Source of the DNA: Datnioides undecimradiatus
Lineage: Eukaryota > Chordata > Actinopteri > Lobotiformes > Datnioididae
DNA: 64,000 bases
Assembly (NCBI GenBank): GCA_008933995.1
Contig: WARS01000046.1
Location: 1,674,001 to 1,738,000, forward strand
Reading direction: 5' to 3'
Shown: positions 1 to 11,980 of the stretch, in pieces
Position numbering within the stretch: the stretch's first letter is position 1
Layout of the letters: each line of letters begins with the position of its first letter
Notes under the pieces: model-generated
Database searches by the model: none
What the model was told of the DNA's origin: nothing
Seen by the model: only the letters and a program-made list of their open reading frames with translations
Program-made: the position numbers and the translations under genes

Positions 1-3000
1 GTTCTGTGAGTATACAGTATTCAGTTTGGCGGACTGCATCTGTATTTGTAGTCCACCCACCAGCAATGCATTTCAATCCTGTGCCGTGTCCTATCGGCAT
101 GATTGCAGTCACGAAAATGTTCAAAATGAATGGCAAACATCAGGAACAGCAAAACAGTGGGTCGATGCTGCGTCTCACTGCTGTTTCTGTGTTTTTAGCA
201 TTATAATGATTGGCTCAGGGGAACCACCAGTCACAGGTCAAATGAAGGTGATGTAACTGTTACTAATTGGCCTAAAGGGGGGGGTGCATTATTCATCAAG
301 GACATCATGTTTAGTGTTTTCATGAGCTATTCTTTGTTGGAATGAGCTGAAAGTGTTTAGTTAGTTTACCCTAGCACCTTTTTCAGTCAATAATGAGTTC
401 AATGTGTGGCCGTTTGGTTAATTAGTCTGTAAATGTTTTAGCGTGGTGTGTATAAAGGGAGTCTTTTCACAGATTAAACATCTGCTTTGTGTGTGTTTCT
501 CAGCTGATCTTACCTAAACTGCTGGCCTTTTTACTGGTTAGTGTACTGCTTTACAAGTTTTACTAATGGAAACAAAATTGCAGCAGGTTGAGAAAACAAT
601 TTCAAGGTTAGCTTAGAAGCTTTTTATGAAGCGTTCATTTGCAGATTTAGGACTTTGAGAATCCATTGAAAACTCTACAAAAGCTAAGAACTCAGATTCA
701 TGAATGAAGGCTCCAGATCAAAACAGCAATAATAAATAGTTTCACCTTCTTGGTAAAATGCCTACCCGCTTTCTGGACAAGGTTTAGATAAGAAATAGAT
801 TTATATGATACATGGGTTACATACAATACAATTGAGAAGATGAAGATTTCTTGTGTTGCAGGGGTTTGTGCGCCATTTGTTTCCCTGGTTGTGATAGGTT
901 TTCTGACAATCTGCAGAGACTGCAGGAGGTTCCTGTTCCAAAAACAGCCCACTGTAAATCTCTATGACATCCCAATGTCGTTTTTACACTTTGGCCTTGC
1001 TCAGATTGAATAAATCAGATATAAATATAAATCAGAGGTGTTTCTCCTGCTGCTTCCAGTCTAAGTCTCCAGTTCCAAGCTAAGCTAAGCTAACCAGCTG
1101 CTGTCTATAGCTTCAGTTAGCTTTCTTCACATCGTGCCAGTCTATTCCTTTAACAAGTCCGACACAATAACTGAATCAGTGTCTAGCACCGGTCCCTGTA
1201 TCAAAATGAACTAAAATAAAGCCCAGTACAGCTTTATGTTAGTGGAAACATGATGAGAAGTCCAGCACCTTACCGTGCTGAGTAATGAATAAGAAATGGG
1301 TGTGGGAGCTCTTTCTCACCATCCCTGCCCTGATGGGTGAGGCTGCATGATGTCACCCCCCTCACATCAATAACAGCCTTATAATGGAAAACAATCTGCA
1401 GAGCTCCAATCTCGATGGGGCTGACTTCCTCCACCAAATGAGCCCCAGTCCACCGCCCACTACACAAGGACAGGACGTAACACTCTTTGCGAGCAGATTT
1501 ACATCTAAATAAATACAGGCCTAGACGAAACAATGTGCGGACCCAAAAGAGGAACCGGCGTCTCTCCTCTGGGCACGTCCAATTTATATTGCCCGATCAA
1601 GCCAAGCTGCAGGGCACGATAAGACGGAGGGGGCTGCCGAGTTTGAAGCATTGTACAGGAGTCACGCTCCTTTGGTTTGCTGCCACAGGGCTGAATTGAA
1701 ACTAAGCCATAAAGCTGTGAAATTAAATAGGAACCCCATCGTCAAAACAAGTATTTATCCCCAATTAGTGCTAAGGGTTTGTAAGAGACTGATTACGTTG
1801 GACTTAAACTCTTCACAGTCAATATGCTGTGCTGTGATATCTTGATTTGTGGCTCAGGAGTCTGGGTTTCGCAGCACAATGCGTTCTTCCCGAGGTGGAA
1901 AAGTCATTTTTAGCCATGAGTCAGCGCTGAGACATATGCGATCATTTACTTGCATTTGACAAAGCCGAACTTATTCTGGGTCGCCATGGCAAAACAACAA
2001 CAAGTAACACTTGACTTTAACCTGCCACCCACGCATTTTACCATTTATAGCCAATGTTAACATTCAGTAAAGCAGAAGCAAGCGAACATAAACACAATTT
2101 AAATGTTTATCAATGTATAGTATTTGGTAAGTATAAATCATGACAACTTTGCTTTACTCTATTGGCGTTTATTATCTGTTTACACACCAGCACCCACTTA
2201 TAGGGGGACAAATACATGAATAAACACATATATCTGCAATGTGTTCATTATTTGTTTATGTACTTCTTGTCTTTTGTTATTTTTTTCCCTTACACTGTAT
2301 CCTCTCTAGCGTCACCCATAAAAAAGAGTATCCAAAAGTCTTATCAGCTACTCAGCCGGGTCCTGAGGCGCCCATAACGTGTTAATCCCATCCTTCCACC
2401 GACATGCTGGTCCAGGGTCCTCGCCGTCACGACCGATTACTGCCTGCAGACGCCTGACGCAGGCCAGGCTTCACCGGGCTTAACTCAATGCCAAACCTGG
2501 AGCCTCCTGAAGCCTCCAAACCTTCTCTTCCTGTCTGCCTTTGTAGTTCATCCTGATCTGTCTTTTCATGTCCGGCTGACACTCATCCTATCAAATTATG
2601 TCAAATTTTCTGCTCTCTTGTTCCCTAAATCAAATATTTTACCATATTTCAATACTTTTGAACCTATAGATCAGAGGATTAGATTGATCATTTACTGTAT
2701 ACATAAATCTATTTGACTTTATATAACAACAATATCAATCTTAATCTGTCTGTAAAGACCTTTAACAACGTGAATAAGATGTTGTTTGACTAAACTGTGT
2801 CACTCAGTTATCAACAGTCCCCTGATTTCAATGCTATGATTAAAACTGAGAAACTTGAACCCTCCAAACTTGAAAGCTTGATGTTTTTTGGTGTGCTCAT
2901 GTTTTTCCATTAAGAAGAGAGTATTTGTGGATTAAACTGAGCTGAAAACCATTAACTGTTGTGGGGAGATACTATGAAATATTGATGATATTGATAGATA

Positions 3001-6000
3001 TGAAATTCATAGTGCTAGGTCGATTAGAAAGCATTTGGTGTATTTTTGGGCTGCAGAAATGTCCATGGGCCGCAGCTTGAGTTCAAAAAAACTTTTGTTG
3101 CCATGGAAACTTTGGACTAACCCTTATTTTAAAGGGAAAACTCTTCAGTGGTCTATCCATAGCATAGTTTATCAGCCAGGGTCAAGCAGGGATTTGGGGC
3201 CAGCGGCTCTGGGAATGCACTTAACCAAGGTGGCTGCTGTACCTCTGTTAGCGGACTCAGGGTGTGGGTCAAGATGGCCCGCATCCACCCGTCCGGCAGT
3301 CTGGACGGTCAGCCGCCACTTGCCTCATCCTGGAGACTTTCCTATATCCTCGCTTGTGAGCTTGGATTTCAAAATAGCGCCACGTGTCAGGAGGGCATTC
3401 GATAACGCAGCACAGATGTCTGTATGCTGTGAGGTTGAGGTGTGTGAGGAGCGGATGGAGGTGAAGACAGTAAGACACAATGGTGACGGGACAGCAGTTG
3501 TCAGGTTTCACATGAACTGATCGGGCAGGTTTTCACATTATAGCACATTATAGTAGATATATATTGACTTTTAAAAGAACCAAAGTACATTTCAGCATGT
3601 TTTCATTCAGAGCTATGGACATAATACCTGGACTTGAGTAATTTCTAAAGCTACACTAATTAATACTATATAATATATACATGGAGTGTTTTAGCTTCTT
3701 TCAGCTTATTGTTTTGGTTTCATGGCCCACAGCTTGGCAATTTTGGTTCACTGCTTTTATTGATGTTGTTCCCAGCTGCAGGAGGAAGCTGACCTTAACA
3801 CAAAAACTGGTAAACCAACTAAACAGCATCTGCTCGACACATAATGACAGAACAAAGTTAACAGAACGGGAGTTTGGAGTTGCTGGAAGAGAAAACACTG
3901 GCAAATACTAGACTTACAAATACATAGTGAGAGCTAATGTTGCTTAGTGTCCACTAGATGTGTTCACCATCATCTGCTTCATAAAGTTTTGATATATTAA
4001 TGCTGTGTTGTGACATTTAAGTCCACAATATGAATAAATGTAAGTTTAATTCAGAAAATCTTAGTACTCAGCATTGACTTGAATTATTGACTTCACTGCA
4101 AGTAACTTGACAAACAGCGACAAGGCACCTGCATTAATACTGGAGCGTATGCGCTGAAATATCTTGATATCAGATACGTAACAACAGTCAGGACCAGCTT
4201 TATTGACCACATTTTGTGCACAAATACGAGAAATATGTCTAGAAATAGACATAACAGCTAAGAGCAAGCACAACAAAGCTGAAATATACTATGCAGGACT
4301 ATGTGTGTGGAAAAATAGGCATATATATAAATATAGATTAAAGCACCAATAAGCAACAACGTGAATAAAAAAAACTCAATGTACACATTAAGCATTAAAT
4401 CGTAATGAATTGCTGAACTAACAAACTGCAAACAACACAAACTGTGCAAAGAAATAGAATATGCTGACTAGTTGAACGATCGGCGTGCAGAAACCTAAGA
4501 GACGTTCAGATCACGTGGGAATTTGCTTTTGAAGACTTTTGACAAAAAATCATTTAAGAACAGCTCTGCAGCTGTGTGATGAATCAGCTTCATCCGGGCC
4601 TTAAATAAATGGATCTCCTTTGACCTCCTGTCTCGTCAGGAGAAAACCCTTCCTCCTTCTCCTCTATCTCCTCCTTTGCATGATCCAACTCTCAATGCCA
4701 TTGTAATGGGAGCCCTCCTCTGTCAGGCCCCTATATTTTTAGGAAAAGCTATTATTGTTCTGCTCCCTTGTTGCTTGTGTGCCCCAGGATGTGTTCCCTT
4801 GACAAGGTCAGAATTCCTGTTTTGTCGTCATTATTCTACCAGAGAATAGGCAACTCACCCACAATGCTTTCTGTTAACTGGGGTTCCTGGTACTTGTTTG
4901 TCTTCCATGGATACAAATAGTCACAAAATGGCATTCGGCTGAAGCAGAGTGAAGTCATTGTGACAGAGTTCTGATTCAGACGAACTCAGCTGGGGGTTAC
5001 ACTGAAGTCCTTAACTATACATGGGCCAGGAATTTATCTTTGAAAGCTCTTAAGGAACCAAATAAAGCATAAAAATGACTTCACACTATTTCAGATTCTT
5101 CAGATGTTGCACATCTTGGTTTAATTTCACTCACATTCACTCACAAATGCTAAATAATACATCAAACAACACAAAATGTATCTTGAATCACATGAACTCA
5201 AACTCTCAACACGCTTACACCTGCTGCACGCGCTGCCCTGGGCTACTCTCCGTTTGTTTGATGATGATGAGAGGTCTCTGAACTTTTCGATCGCGCCTTG
5301 ATGAATGTGCTGACAACGTCCAATAATCGTTCAGATGTGGAGACTGTGGTCCTCCAGGGAAGAAGTCAGGTGAACACATCAAACACTACAGAAAGAGATT
5401 ATCACAAAGAGATTTTAACAAAAAGGTTCATCCCTGCTTACTCTATCCTAGACATCAATGGTCGTTGACAGTTGTGTAAATGTAGACTTGTCCGTTTGGG
5501 AACGTTATATAAAATGGTTGGACTGGTCCATGTTAGAGAGAGGTGAGGCAGGGATCGTCTGAAACTACTAAACCATCTGACAAGCCGTGCTGATGGAGTG
5601 TACTGAGGCCTGATACGTGTATTATGTGTGTGTGATCACTCAAAGTCAGTTTATGTTTTTCAGATTTTATCCAACTTCTGCTGCCTTTTTTCACTTTTGC
5701 AACAGAATCAGACACATATTGATCATTTTTTGCAGAAATGATGGGCTGCAGTTAAAAATCCTTATCAACGTATCTTAGTATAGATTTTAATTTATTTTAT
5801 TGCATGATTCTTTGATTTTTAAAGAGATTTCAACACATTCTTGGACATTTTGTAGCCGTTTCTCTCCATATAAAACAGTACAGAGATTAGGGGAACGTGC
5901 ACATTAAAACTTCTTTTGTATTTCCCTTCTAATTAAAAACAACACCTCTGGACTGGATGTTCTCTGAGGCTGCTGGGACCATTGAAGCTTGATACTGTGG

Positions 6001-8430
6001 GACAGCTGCGGTGGCTCCTCTGTCCCCCTGCTGAGCAGGAGCCTATTTTAACAAGCCAGACCTATTGTCTTTTCCCAAGAATGACCAGAGAATGTGCTAA
6101 CTCCTTGGGTCACATAGTCTTTACTTGTGTGAGTGTGTGTGCTTGTGTGGGGTGAGGGGTGGGACGTGGCTGTGGCCCTGTCATTCGCATCTCTATGGGA
6201 GCACATGCCATCAGAGCTAATTACCTGCCTGGAAGGACCAATTAAGATGCCCTCCAATGCCCCCTAACAAGACAACCTACAGAAGGCCTACAGTGCCTCT
6301 GAGTGGGAGTTGGAGAGGGACGAACAGGAGTGCAGGACAGTGACTGAGAGAGTCATCATCGCAGAAGCATTTCCTGTATAATTAAAACACACATTGACAC
6401 AAACGAATATTAACAGCATCAAGCTTGATCTACATTCTTTGTATTGGCTTTATACATTATTTCTACTAAAAGTGAGTAAAATAAAACTTTTAACATTTGA
6501 ACGCACCATGGAGGTTGTGCCGCTTGACTGAATTCCTGTACACTGACTGTACAATGTGATAAACATGCCATAAATCAGTATTTATTGCGTAAACAATGGT
6601 TAAAAATGAATGGGCCAGAAAACACAGATTATCAGTGGTCCTATTGTGCTAAATTACCTGCTGAACTCACAAATAGACCTCCTTCTGATAAAACTGGTGG
6701 AAATGATTTTGGAAATCATAAAGTATCCATAAATAATGGATATAATGGATGTTTACATATAGGTAAAACTGCCCTGCTCTTTAATGTTAGTCTATAGATT
6801 TCTTTAACTTTGGGATTCACAGTGTTTTTGATATGAACTGACATATCAGCCCATGACATTAATGCTTATTAGGCATTAGACCCTATTAACTGACCACAAA
6901 GGAAAACACTGATTGGCCTTTTGCATCATTGTAATGTTTTCTGCTTGACCACCACCAGCAAAGCAAACTACATTTTCAAATAATGTATTTATTTTCATCT
7001 CAACTTACAGAGCTGAACTGGTCATAGACATATTTCTATGTTAGGCAGCAGCTGATTTGAATAAACACTTCACACTCACACCATGAACAGTCTCATTCTT
7101 ACTCTCAGACCATACCTCCTGCTGAAAGTATTATGTTTTGTGAATGTACAGTACTGCAGCAAAGAATAAATCCATTGTGTTTTGGCTTCAATGCAGGCTT
7201 TTCCTCTGGACCTGCTGTAAAACTCCACACTCTGTTTAAACTGCGCTGCTTTTAGCTTTTTTCCAACTGTATGAGTGAAGCTGTCGCAGCTGGGCTCCAG
7301 CAGCACTGGGAGATGATTATGATAAGACGTGGCCGCGTTGTTCTATGAACAAACATGGCCACCAAGGCCAGAGGAAGGGAGGAACAATGGAGGCGAATTA
7401 GGGCAGACTGGAGGTGTCAGCAGTCTGTCATTACAGTTACAGCACTGCTTGTTGGTTTACTGCAAATGGGCTACATGAGCTCTCTGTTCAGCTGTGACCT
7501 TCTTTGAACAGTGAAGCTCTGCTGGTGAGCTTCAGATATTTAAGTATTTGCCAAAATATGTACAAATATTTGTTCATTAGTAAGGTCACAGCCATCTTTA
7601 TTAAGGCTTAAATACGATAAACTCACTACCAAACACTATGGACTATGGACACTAAGGCCAAACAACACTGATCCTAGAGCGGAGACATGGGAGACCCTAT
7701 ATTACAGAATTCATACTTCACCCAGCTATCCCATGGGTGGTGTTTATTTCCCTTTATTTTCCTTCCTGCATTAAACACCGATGTGCGTGGCAGGTGGTTA
7801 TGTTTGGGCTTTATTACAAAGGAAACCTCAGCACTTTCCCATCTCCCAAAACCAATTCTACCACTTTATACCTCCCTCCCCGCTGATGTCAGTGAAGCGC
7901 CCTGATGATGTTATTAAAGTGACGTACTGCTCCTGGATGCACGGGTAAACAGATTAGAGCCAGGTAGCTGCAGGCCAAATGTTCCTCTTTACAGAATTAG
8001 ACATTTGGAGTGTTGACAATATGTCGCCATCAAATTTCATCTAAATCCCAATGAGCTGTCACATTTGTCGCTCGTTTGTTGGTGCTTCATTGCACCTCTG
8101 CCATGTGACCATGCATTTAATGTCCAGTGAAAAGAAACTTTAGATTATTGGGCCATCCATCATTAAATAAGCTAAATATAAGACTCACCAGTATATATTT
8201 AATAAACTTAGATGCATTTAATTGCTGATATGACTATTGGTTGTAGCAGTTTCTGTTCGGTTGTGAATATGTATTGTGACTATTTTGGTCCAATCCTCCA
8301 ATTAGCAAATTCATCTGACTCTCAGTTGGTATCGTTTTCCAACTAATTTTTAAACTTTAATGAAAAGATAACAGTTTTACAGGGTTTAATAGCCAGTTAT
8401 TGGTCCACTACTTCCAGACTCATGTCTCAT
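1..8430. other. Intergenic region, no supported gene
   Basis: I see no exon chain or recognisable protein in this stretch. Open frames here are short and unsupported on either strand. Most of it is AT-rich unique-looking DNA. A short teleost-type repeat lies at about 1,040-1,180. Blocks of higher complexity lie at about 1,270-1,540, 1,730-2,000, 4,540-4,830, 6,140-6,270 and 7,320-7,440, and they read like candidate conserved non-coding elements (for example TAATTA homeodomain cores, an AP-1/MARE-like TGAGTCAGC at about 1,919 and a SOX-like AACAATGG at about 7,391). Calling these regulatory is inference from composition only. Confidence 0.5.
1040..1180. repeat. Short interspersed repeat fragment (GCTAAGCTAAGC type)
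   Basis: The stretch contains 'ctgcttccagtct', then a threefold GCTAA run, then 'ccagctgctg...tagcttca'. I recognise this order from a dispersed repeat common in teleost genomes. It is short and has no coding capacity. The family name is unknown to me and the boundaries are approximate. Confidence 0.5.
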
Positions 8431-8439
8431 TGTTGCTTT

Positions 8440-8735
8440 GAAGTCATATAAAGAAATTCATGGCCCCCTGAGGATGAATCCTGCTGACTTTGGTGATCCC
8501 CTGACTTCTCTTCTAGCACCACCAAGAGGGTGAAGGTTGTGGTTTTGAGCGAAATGTCTCAAGTCACTCATGTTTTCATCTATAGCTGCATTATAAAATC
8601 AAAATATTTAAACATTTTGTCAAAAAATATGCATCATAACTAATTTATAACCAACCTAATGACAATCCCATCAGCCTCAACTGTACGTTGAGCTTAGTGC
8701 TAATAGCTAATGGTAGCATGTCACATTTGACAGGA
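8440..8735 (-). repeat. Degenerate teleost interspersed repeat, first half
   Basis: Read on the minus strand this carries hallmarks of a dispersed teleost repeat: a gene-body-like phrase near 'aagtcaggggatcacc' followed by a 'gatgaatcctcagg...catgaat' phrase, and further on the 'gctaa...tagcatg' segment. It is broken near 8,735 by a different element, and similar sequence resumes at about 9,085. Related copies occur at about 31,860-32,080 and 42,060-42,490. Boundaries are approximate. Confidence 0.6.
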
Positions 8736-9085
8736 AAACAAGGGTTTGGACCTAAATGCAGACACCAGACACAGAGCAGAGACAGCTGGTTTAATAAATG
8801 CAAATACAAAGGTTTAATACTGGTGACGGCTGGCAGGGTCAAAACCAGACAAGGCAGTCCATAAAAGCAAACAAATCCATGAGGGGGCAGGCAGAATCCA
8901 GTCCAGAAAGCAGATGAAGTCCAAGAAATAGATTCAGTAAACATGAGAACATGAGGGATGACACACAATATGTAAGTCTGACAAGACACAGGTGAAACAA
9001 ATGACGCACAAGTGACATAAAAACATGAAAAAGAAGGGAAACCAAAGACACACGAGCGAACAGAAACTCAAAACCACGACAGTTT
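8735..9085. mobile_element. Non-coding insertion inside an older repeat
   Basis: About 350 bp of purine-rich sequence starts near 'gacaggaaaacaagggtttg' and ends near 'ctcaaaaccacgacag'. It separates two halves of an older GCTAA/TAGCATG repeat. The phrases 'ggacctaaatgcagacacc', 'ggctggcagggtcaaaacc' and 'gacacaggtgaaac' resemble a non-autonomous or LTR-derived repeat that is widespread in teleosts. It has no meaningful coding sequence; the two overlapping minus-strand frames here are repeat-derived. Class is uncertain and I did not see clear terminal repeats. Confidence 0.45.
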
Positions 9086-9240
9086 GATGCTAATTAGCAA
9101 ATGTTAGCATGTGCTACGCCCAAAAGGTGAACGCAGCAGTCAAACATCAGCGCGTTAAAAATGCCGTACTGAGCATGTTAGCATGCTGACGTTTAGCATT
9201 TAGCTTCGGGCGCCGCTGTGTCAAAGTGCAGTCCCCGTCA
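9085..9240. repeat. Degenerate teleost interspersed repeat, second half
   Basis: Here 'gctaattagcaaatgttagcatg' and 'gcatgttagcatgctgacgtttagcattt' are followed by 'cgccgctgtgtcaaagtgcag'. The same ordered words occur in the copies at about 31,900-32,050 and 42,060-42,200. It is probably the continuation of the repeat at 8,440-8,735 after insertion of another element. Confidence 0.55.
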
Positions 9241-11859
9241 TGTCGTCTTGTTTTCAACGTGCAGCTGCACAACAAAGACAAAACACACTGATTTTCATTT
9301 TTACTTTCAAATGGTTTAATCTGTGTTCAGTGTCTGGCAAAATACTAGTCTCAGATTTTATATCCTGTATTTTCTATTGAAGTTGAAATTACAGTGATTA
9401 GAGAAGGGGATAAGTACCGCCATTATCATCACAGATCATTTTACGAGTCTGTACGATATGAAAAGTATGAATCCTACCTGGGCGAGGCTACATAAGCGCA
9501 GCATAAGTGGCTTGATTCAAGGTCTACATACCCTAGAAAACTAGCTAAAGAGATTAAAAGCCCAACACCATGCACACGCAATTATAAATTCATTTATCAA
9601 TATCTCAGTCTGATAAGTGCATTAGGATTGAGCCTTTTCCTCACCAAACCAATGACAAAGTGTTTTTAAAAATGGGAAAATCAATGACGCAGCCACATAT
9701 TAAGAGCCGCTGGCAAAGAAACAAGTTATAGAAATTCAATCACAAGCTGAAAAGGAGACAGAAAATCACTTTGGATGTCGCCCGCCGGACTGGAGTAAAT
9801 CACCTGTTTGTTTTGTTGTGTTATGATCCGATGAATGATTCAGTTTCACGTGTGTGAATAATGAAAAAATCCCTCAATGGATCGATTGAAATGAAATTGA
9901 GTTGACCCCCAGGATGAGGTCAGGAGGCCCAAATGCTGCTTCAGCCAAACTTAACCCCTGCCTGGACACCCTGTGTGTCCTCTATCTGGTTTGACAGCAG
10001 CCGTTGTTTCTGGGGGATGGAGGGAGGAAGTCGTGTCCCCTGATGGCTCACTCAAGGGTGACGGTTTGGAAAGTCCACTTTGACCTTTGATGTCGGGGCT
10101 TCAGGAGTGGATGGTCATTGTCCCAACCCCCAACCCTCTCAGAGGCTCGTCTCTGGCTGTTTGACCTTTCAGACGACCTCTGGACACTGTCCATGTCAGT
10201 CATGTTTTGGCTGCTTGGCTTTGAGCAGCAGAAAGATCTGCAGCTACATACTAACATCAGGTTTATTGTGGGTCAAGACAAGAAAAAGAGTCTACACAGA
10301 TCTTTTTTATATATTTGAATGAAGATTAAAGTGTATAAACTTCTAAAAAATGTATAAAACAATAACCATAAAACCCATAGTGTTATTCAGCTGCAGCACT
10401 CTTTATTCTTGCCTACTACAACTTAAAAATCTATATGCAGCTGCTAAATGACTATCCAATGGTTCCCAACCTCAAGGTCAGCATTACCACCAAAGGATCT
10501 CAATATCAATCCATTGTGTCACAAGATAATTGAACAAAATTAGAGGAATAATGTATTTTATATTAATTTTCTTCTGACTTTGCTCCAATTTTTCTTTGTA
10601 CTTTATTTCTAATGTATTAGATCCGTCAGCCCGGTAAAAATCTTACAAAATGAAAAATGAAACAATCTGAACAGGAAGGAAGCAGCAACAACTGATACCC
10701 ACACAAAGGGCCTTTTCTGAGACGAGAAGACAAAGGTAGACATTGCTTTGTTTTTGCTTTGAGGTCACCAGACTAAAAGGTTGGTTTTGAAAACATTGCT
10801 AAACACTGCTGGGATCAAATTTCATTTTTCAGAAAACAACTGTGGACACAATGATGTGGTGAGAACTACATGTTTCACTCAGGATAGGCTAGAATACATA
10901 ATATACAGTATAAACCACGGCACAGCATGAACAGCACCTGACAGACTGTGCATTGTGATCTCTTATTTTAAGGCAATGCTTTAAAATGAATCACAAAAAT
11001 CAAATTTTCAGGTTCGACTTTAATCCTGCTGCATTAAAACACACGAATCACACTCTGTCCATGTTTTTGTTGCGATACCTCTTGAACCACAGTTGGATTA
11101 ACGTCGACTTGATTATTGTTTATAGGACAAATAAACTGAGCAGTGATGATATACACGGTGAGGACGAGCTTATTCCTTAAGCAAGGCACCTAATGCACAA
11201 TGTCTCTGACATATATCTGCATCATACAGTAATATAATGAAAAATACCATATTTACATAATGTTAGGTGCTGCACAAAGCATGTAACAGATGTACAACCT
11301 TTGGTTAAGGCTTGTCTCCATCTTATATACATGTCAAGGCCCCTTTGCAGAGAATAAGACCTGTAAAGTCAGTCCATGGTCACCATCTGGAGGCGACTCT
11401 GGAAACTGCACAGAAACCACTGCACTGTCTGCACAAGAGACCAGAGAAATCCAACTGGATAATATATTTTAAATGTTTCACACACAAATTACAATTTACA
11501 AAAACCCATTTCATTTAAAACAGATTTTAAACTGTTGTAAAACACTATGTTTTTGAATTTTGGGCCCCCAGATGTTAAGACAGCAACACTTTTCTAAAAG
11601 GTATCACATATCATATCAATGGCCAAATTACTGACGAAGAAGACACACGCTGTAGATGCAACAGATCTAATTTCCTCTTAACCAATCTGAACATTTACTG
11701 TATGTTGCCTCTTTCTCAGTATTATATCTGAACACCAAAGTCTCTCTACTGACGCAGCCATGCAAAATGTTAACAGTTGCATTGATGAAGGACACAAAAT
11801 ATAGTGAAAACCATCACTTGACATAAAATATGAGAAATAACCAGACTGAGAACCTGTAC
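9241..11859. other. Intergenic region downstream of knl1
   Basis: I see no gene here. A complex, evenly composed block lies at about 9,570-9,910, with homeobox-like and E-box-like words (CACGTG at about 9,847), and could be a regulatory element. The rest is AT-rich. The short open frames at 10,048-10,322 overlap on both strands and have no recognisable domain. Part of the region next to 11,860 may be additional knl1 3' untranslated sequence if a more distal poly(A) site is used. Confidence 0.45.
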
Positions 11860-11865
11860 ACTATA

Positions 11866-11871
11866 TTTATT
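11866..11871 (-). terminator. Likely knl1 poly(A) signal
   Basis: The minus strand reads AATAAA here, about 110 nt after the knl1 stop codon at 11,981, with a second overlapping AATAAA in the adjacent T-rich run. The placement fits a short 3' untranslated region. Confidence 0.5.
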
Positions 11872-11980
11872 TTTTTATTTTTTTACCAAAACAAGCAAAC
11901 AAAAGTTACAGCTACTAGTTTTTAAAGATTTTAAATTTTTAAACATCTGTAATAAATGATTGGAATCAAAGTTCCTGTTT

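Noticed and set aside
1270..1533. 87-codon minus-strand open frame with balanced composition
   Set aside because: No family recognised and no flanking exons. I treat the block as possible non-coding conservation instead.
3035..3520. 161-codon open frame on the plus strand
   Set aside because: No recognisable domain, an overlapping open frame on the opposite strand, no splice-site context and low-complexity composition. Most likely chance.
8645..9051. Two overlapping minus-strand open frames rich in Leu, Phe and Cys
   Set aside because: They lie in the interspersed repeat and its insertion; the composition is typical of translated repeats.
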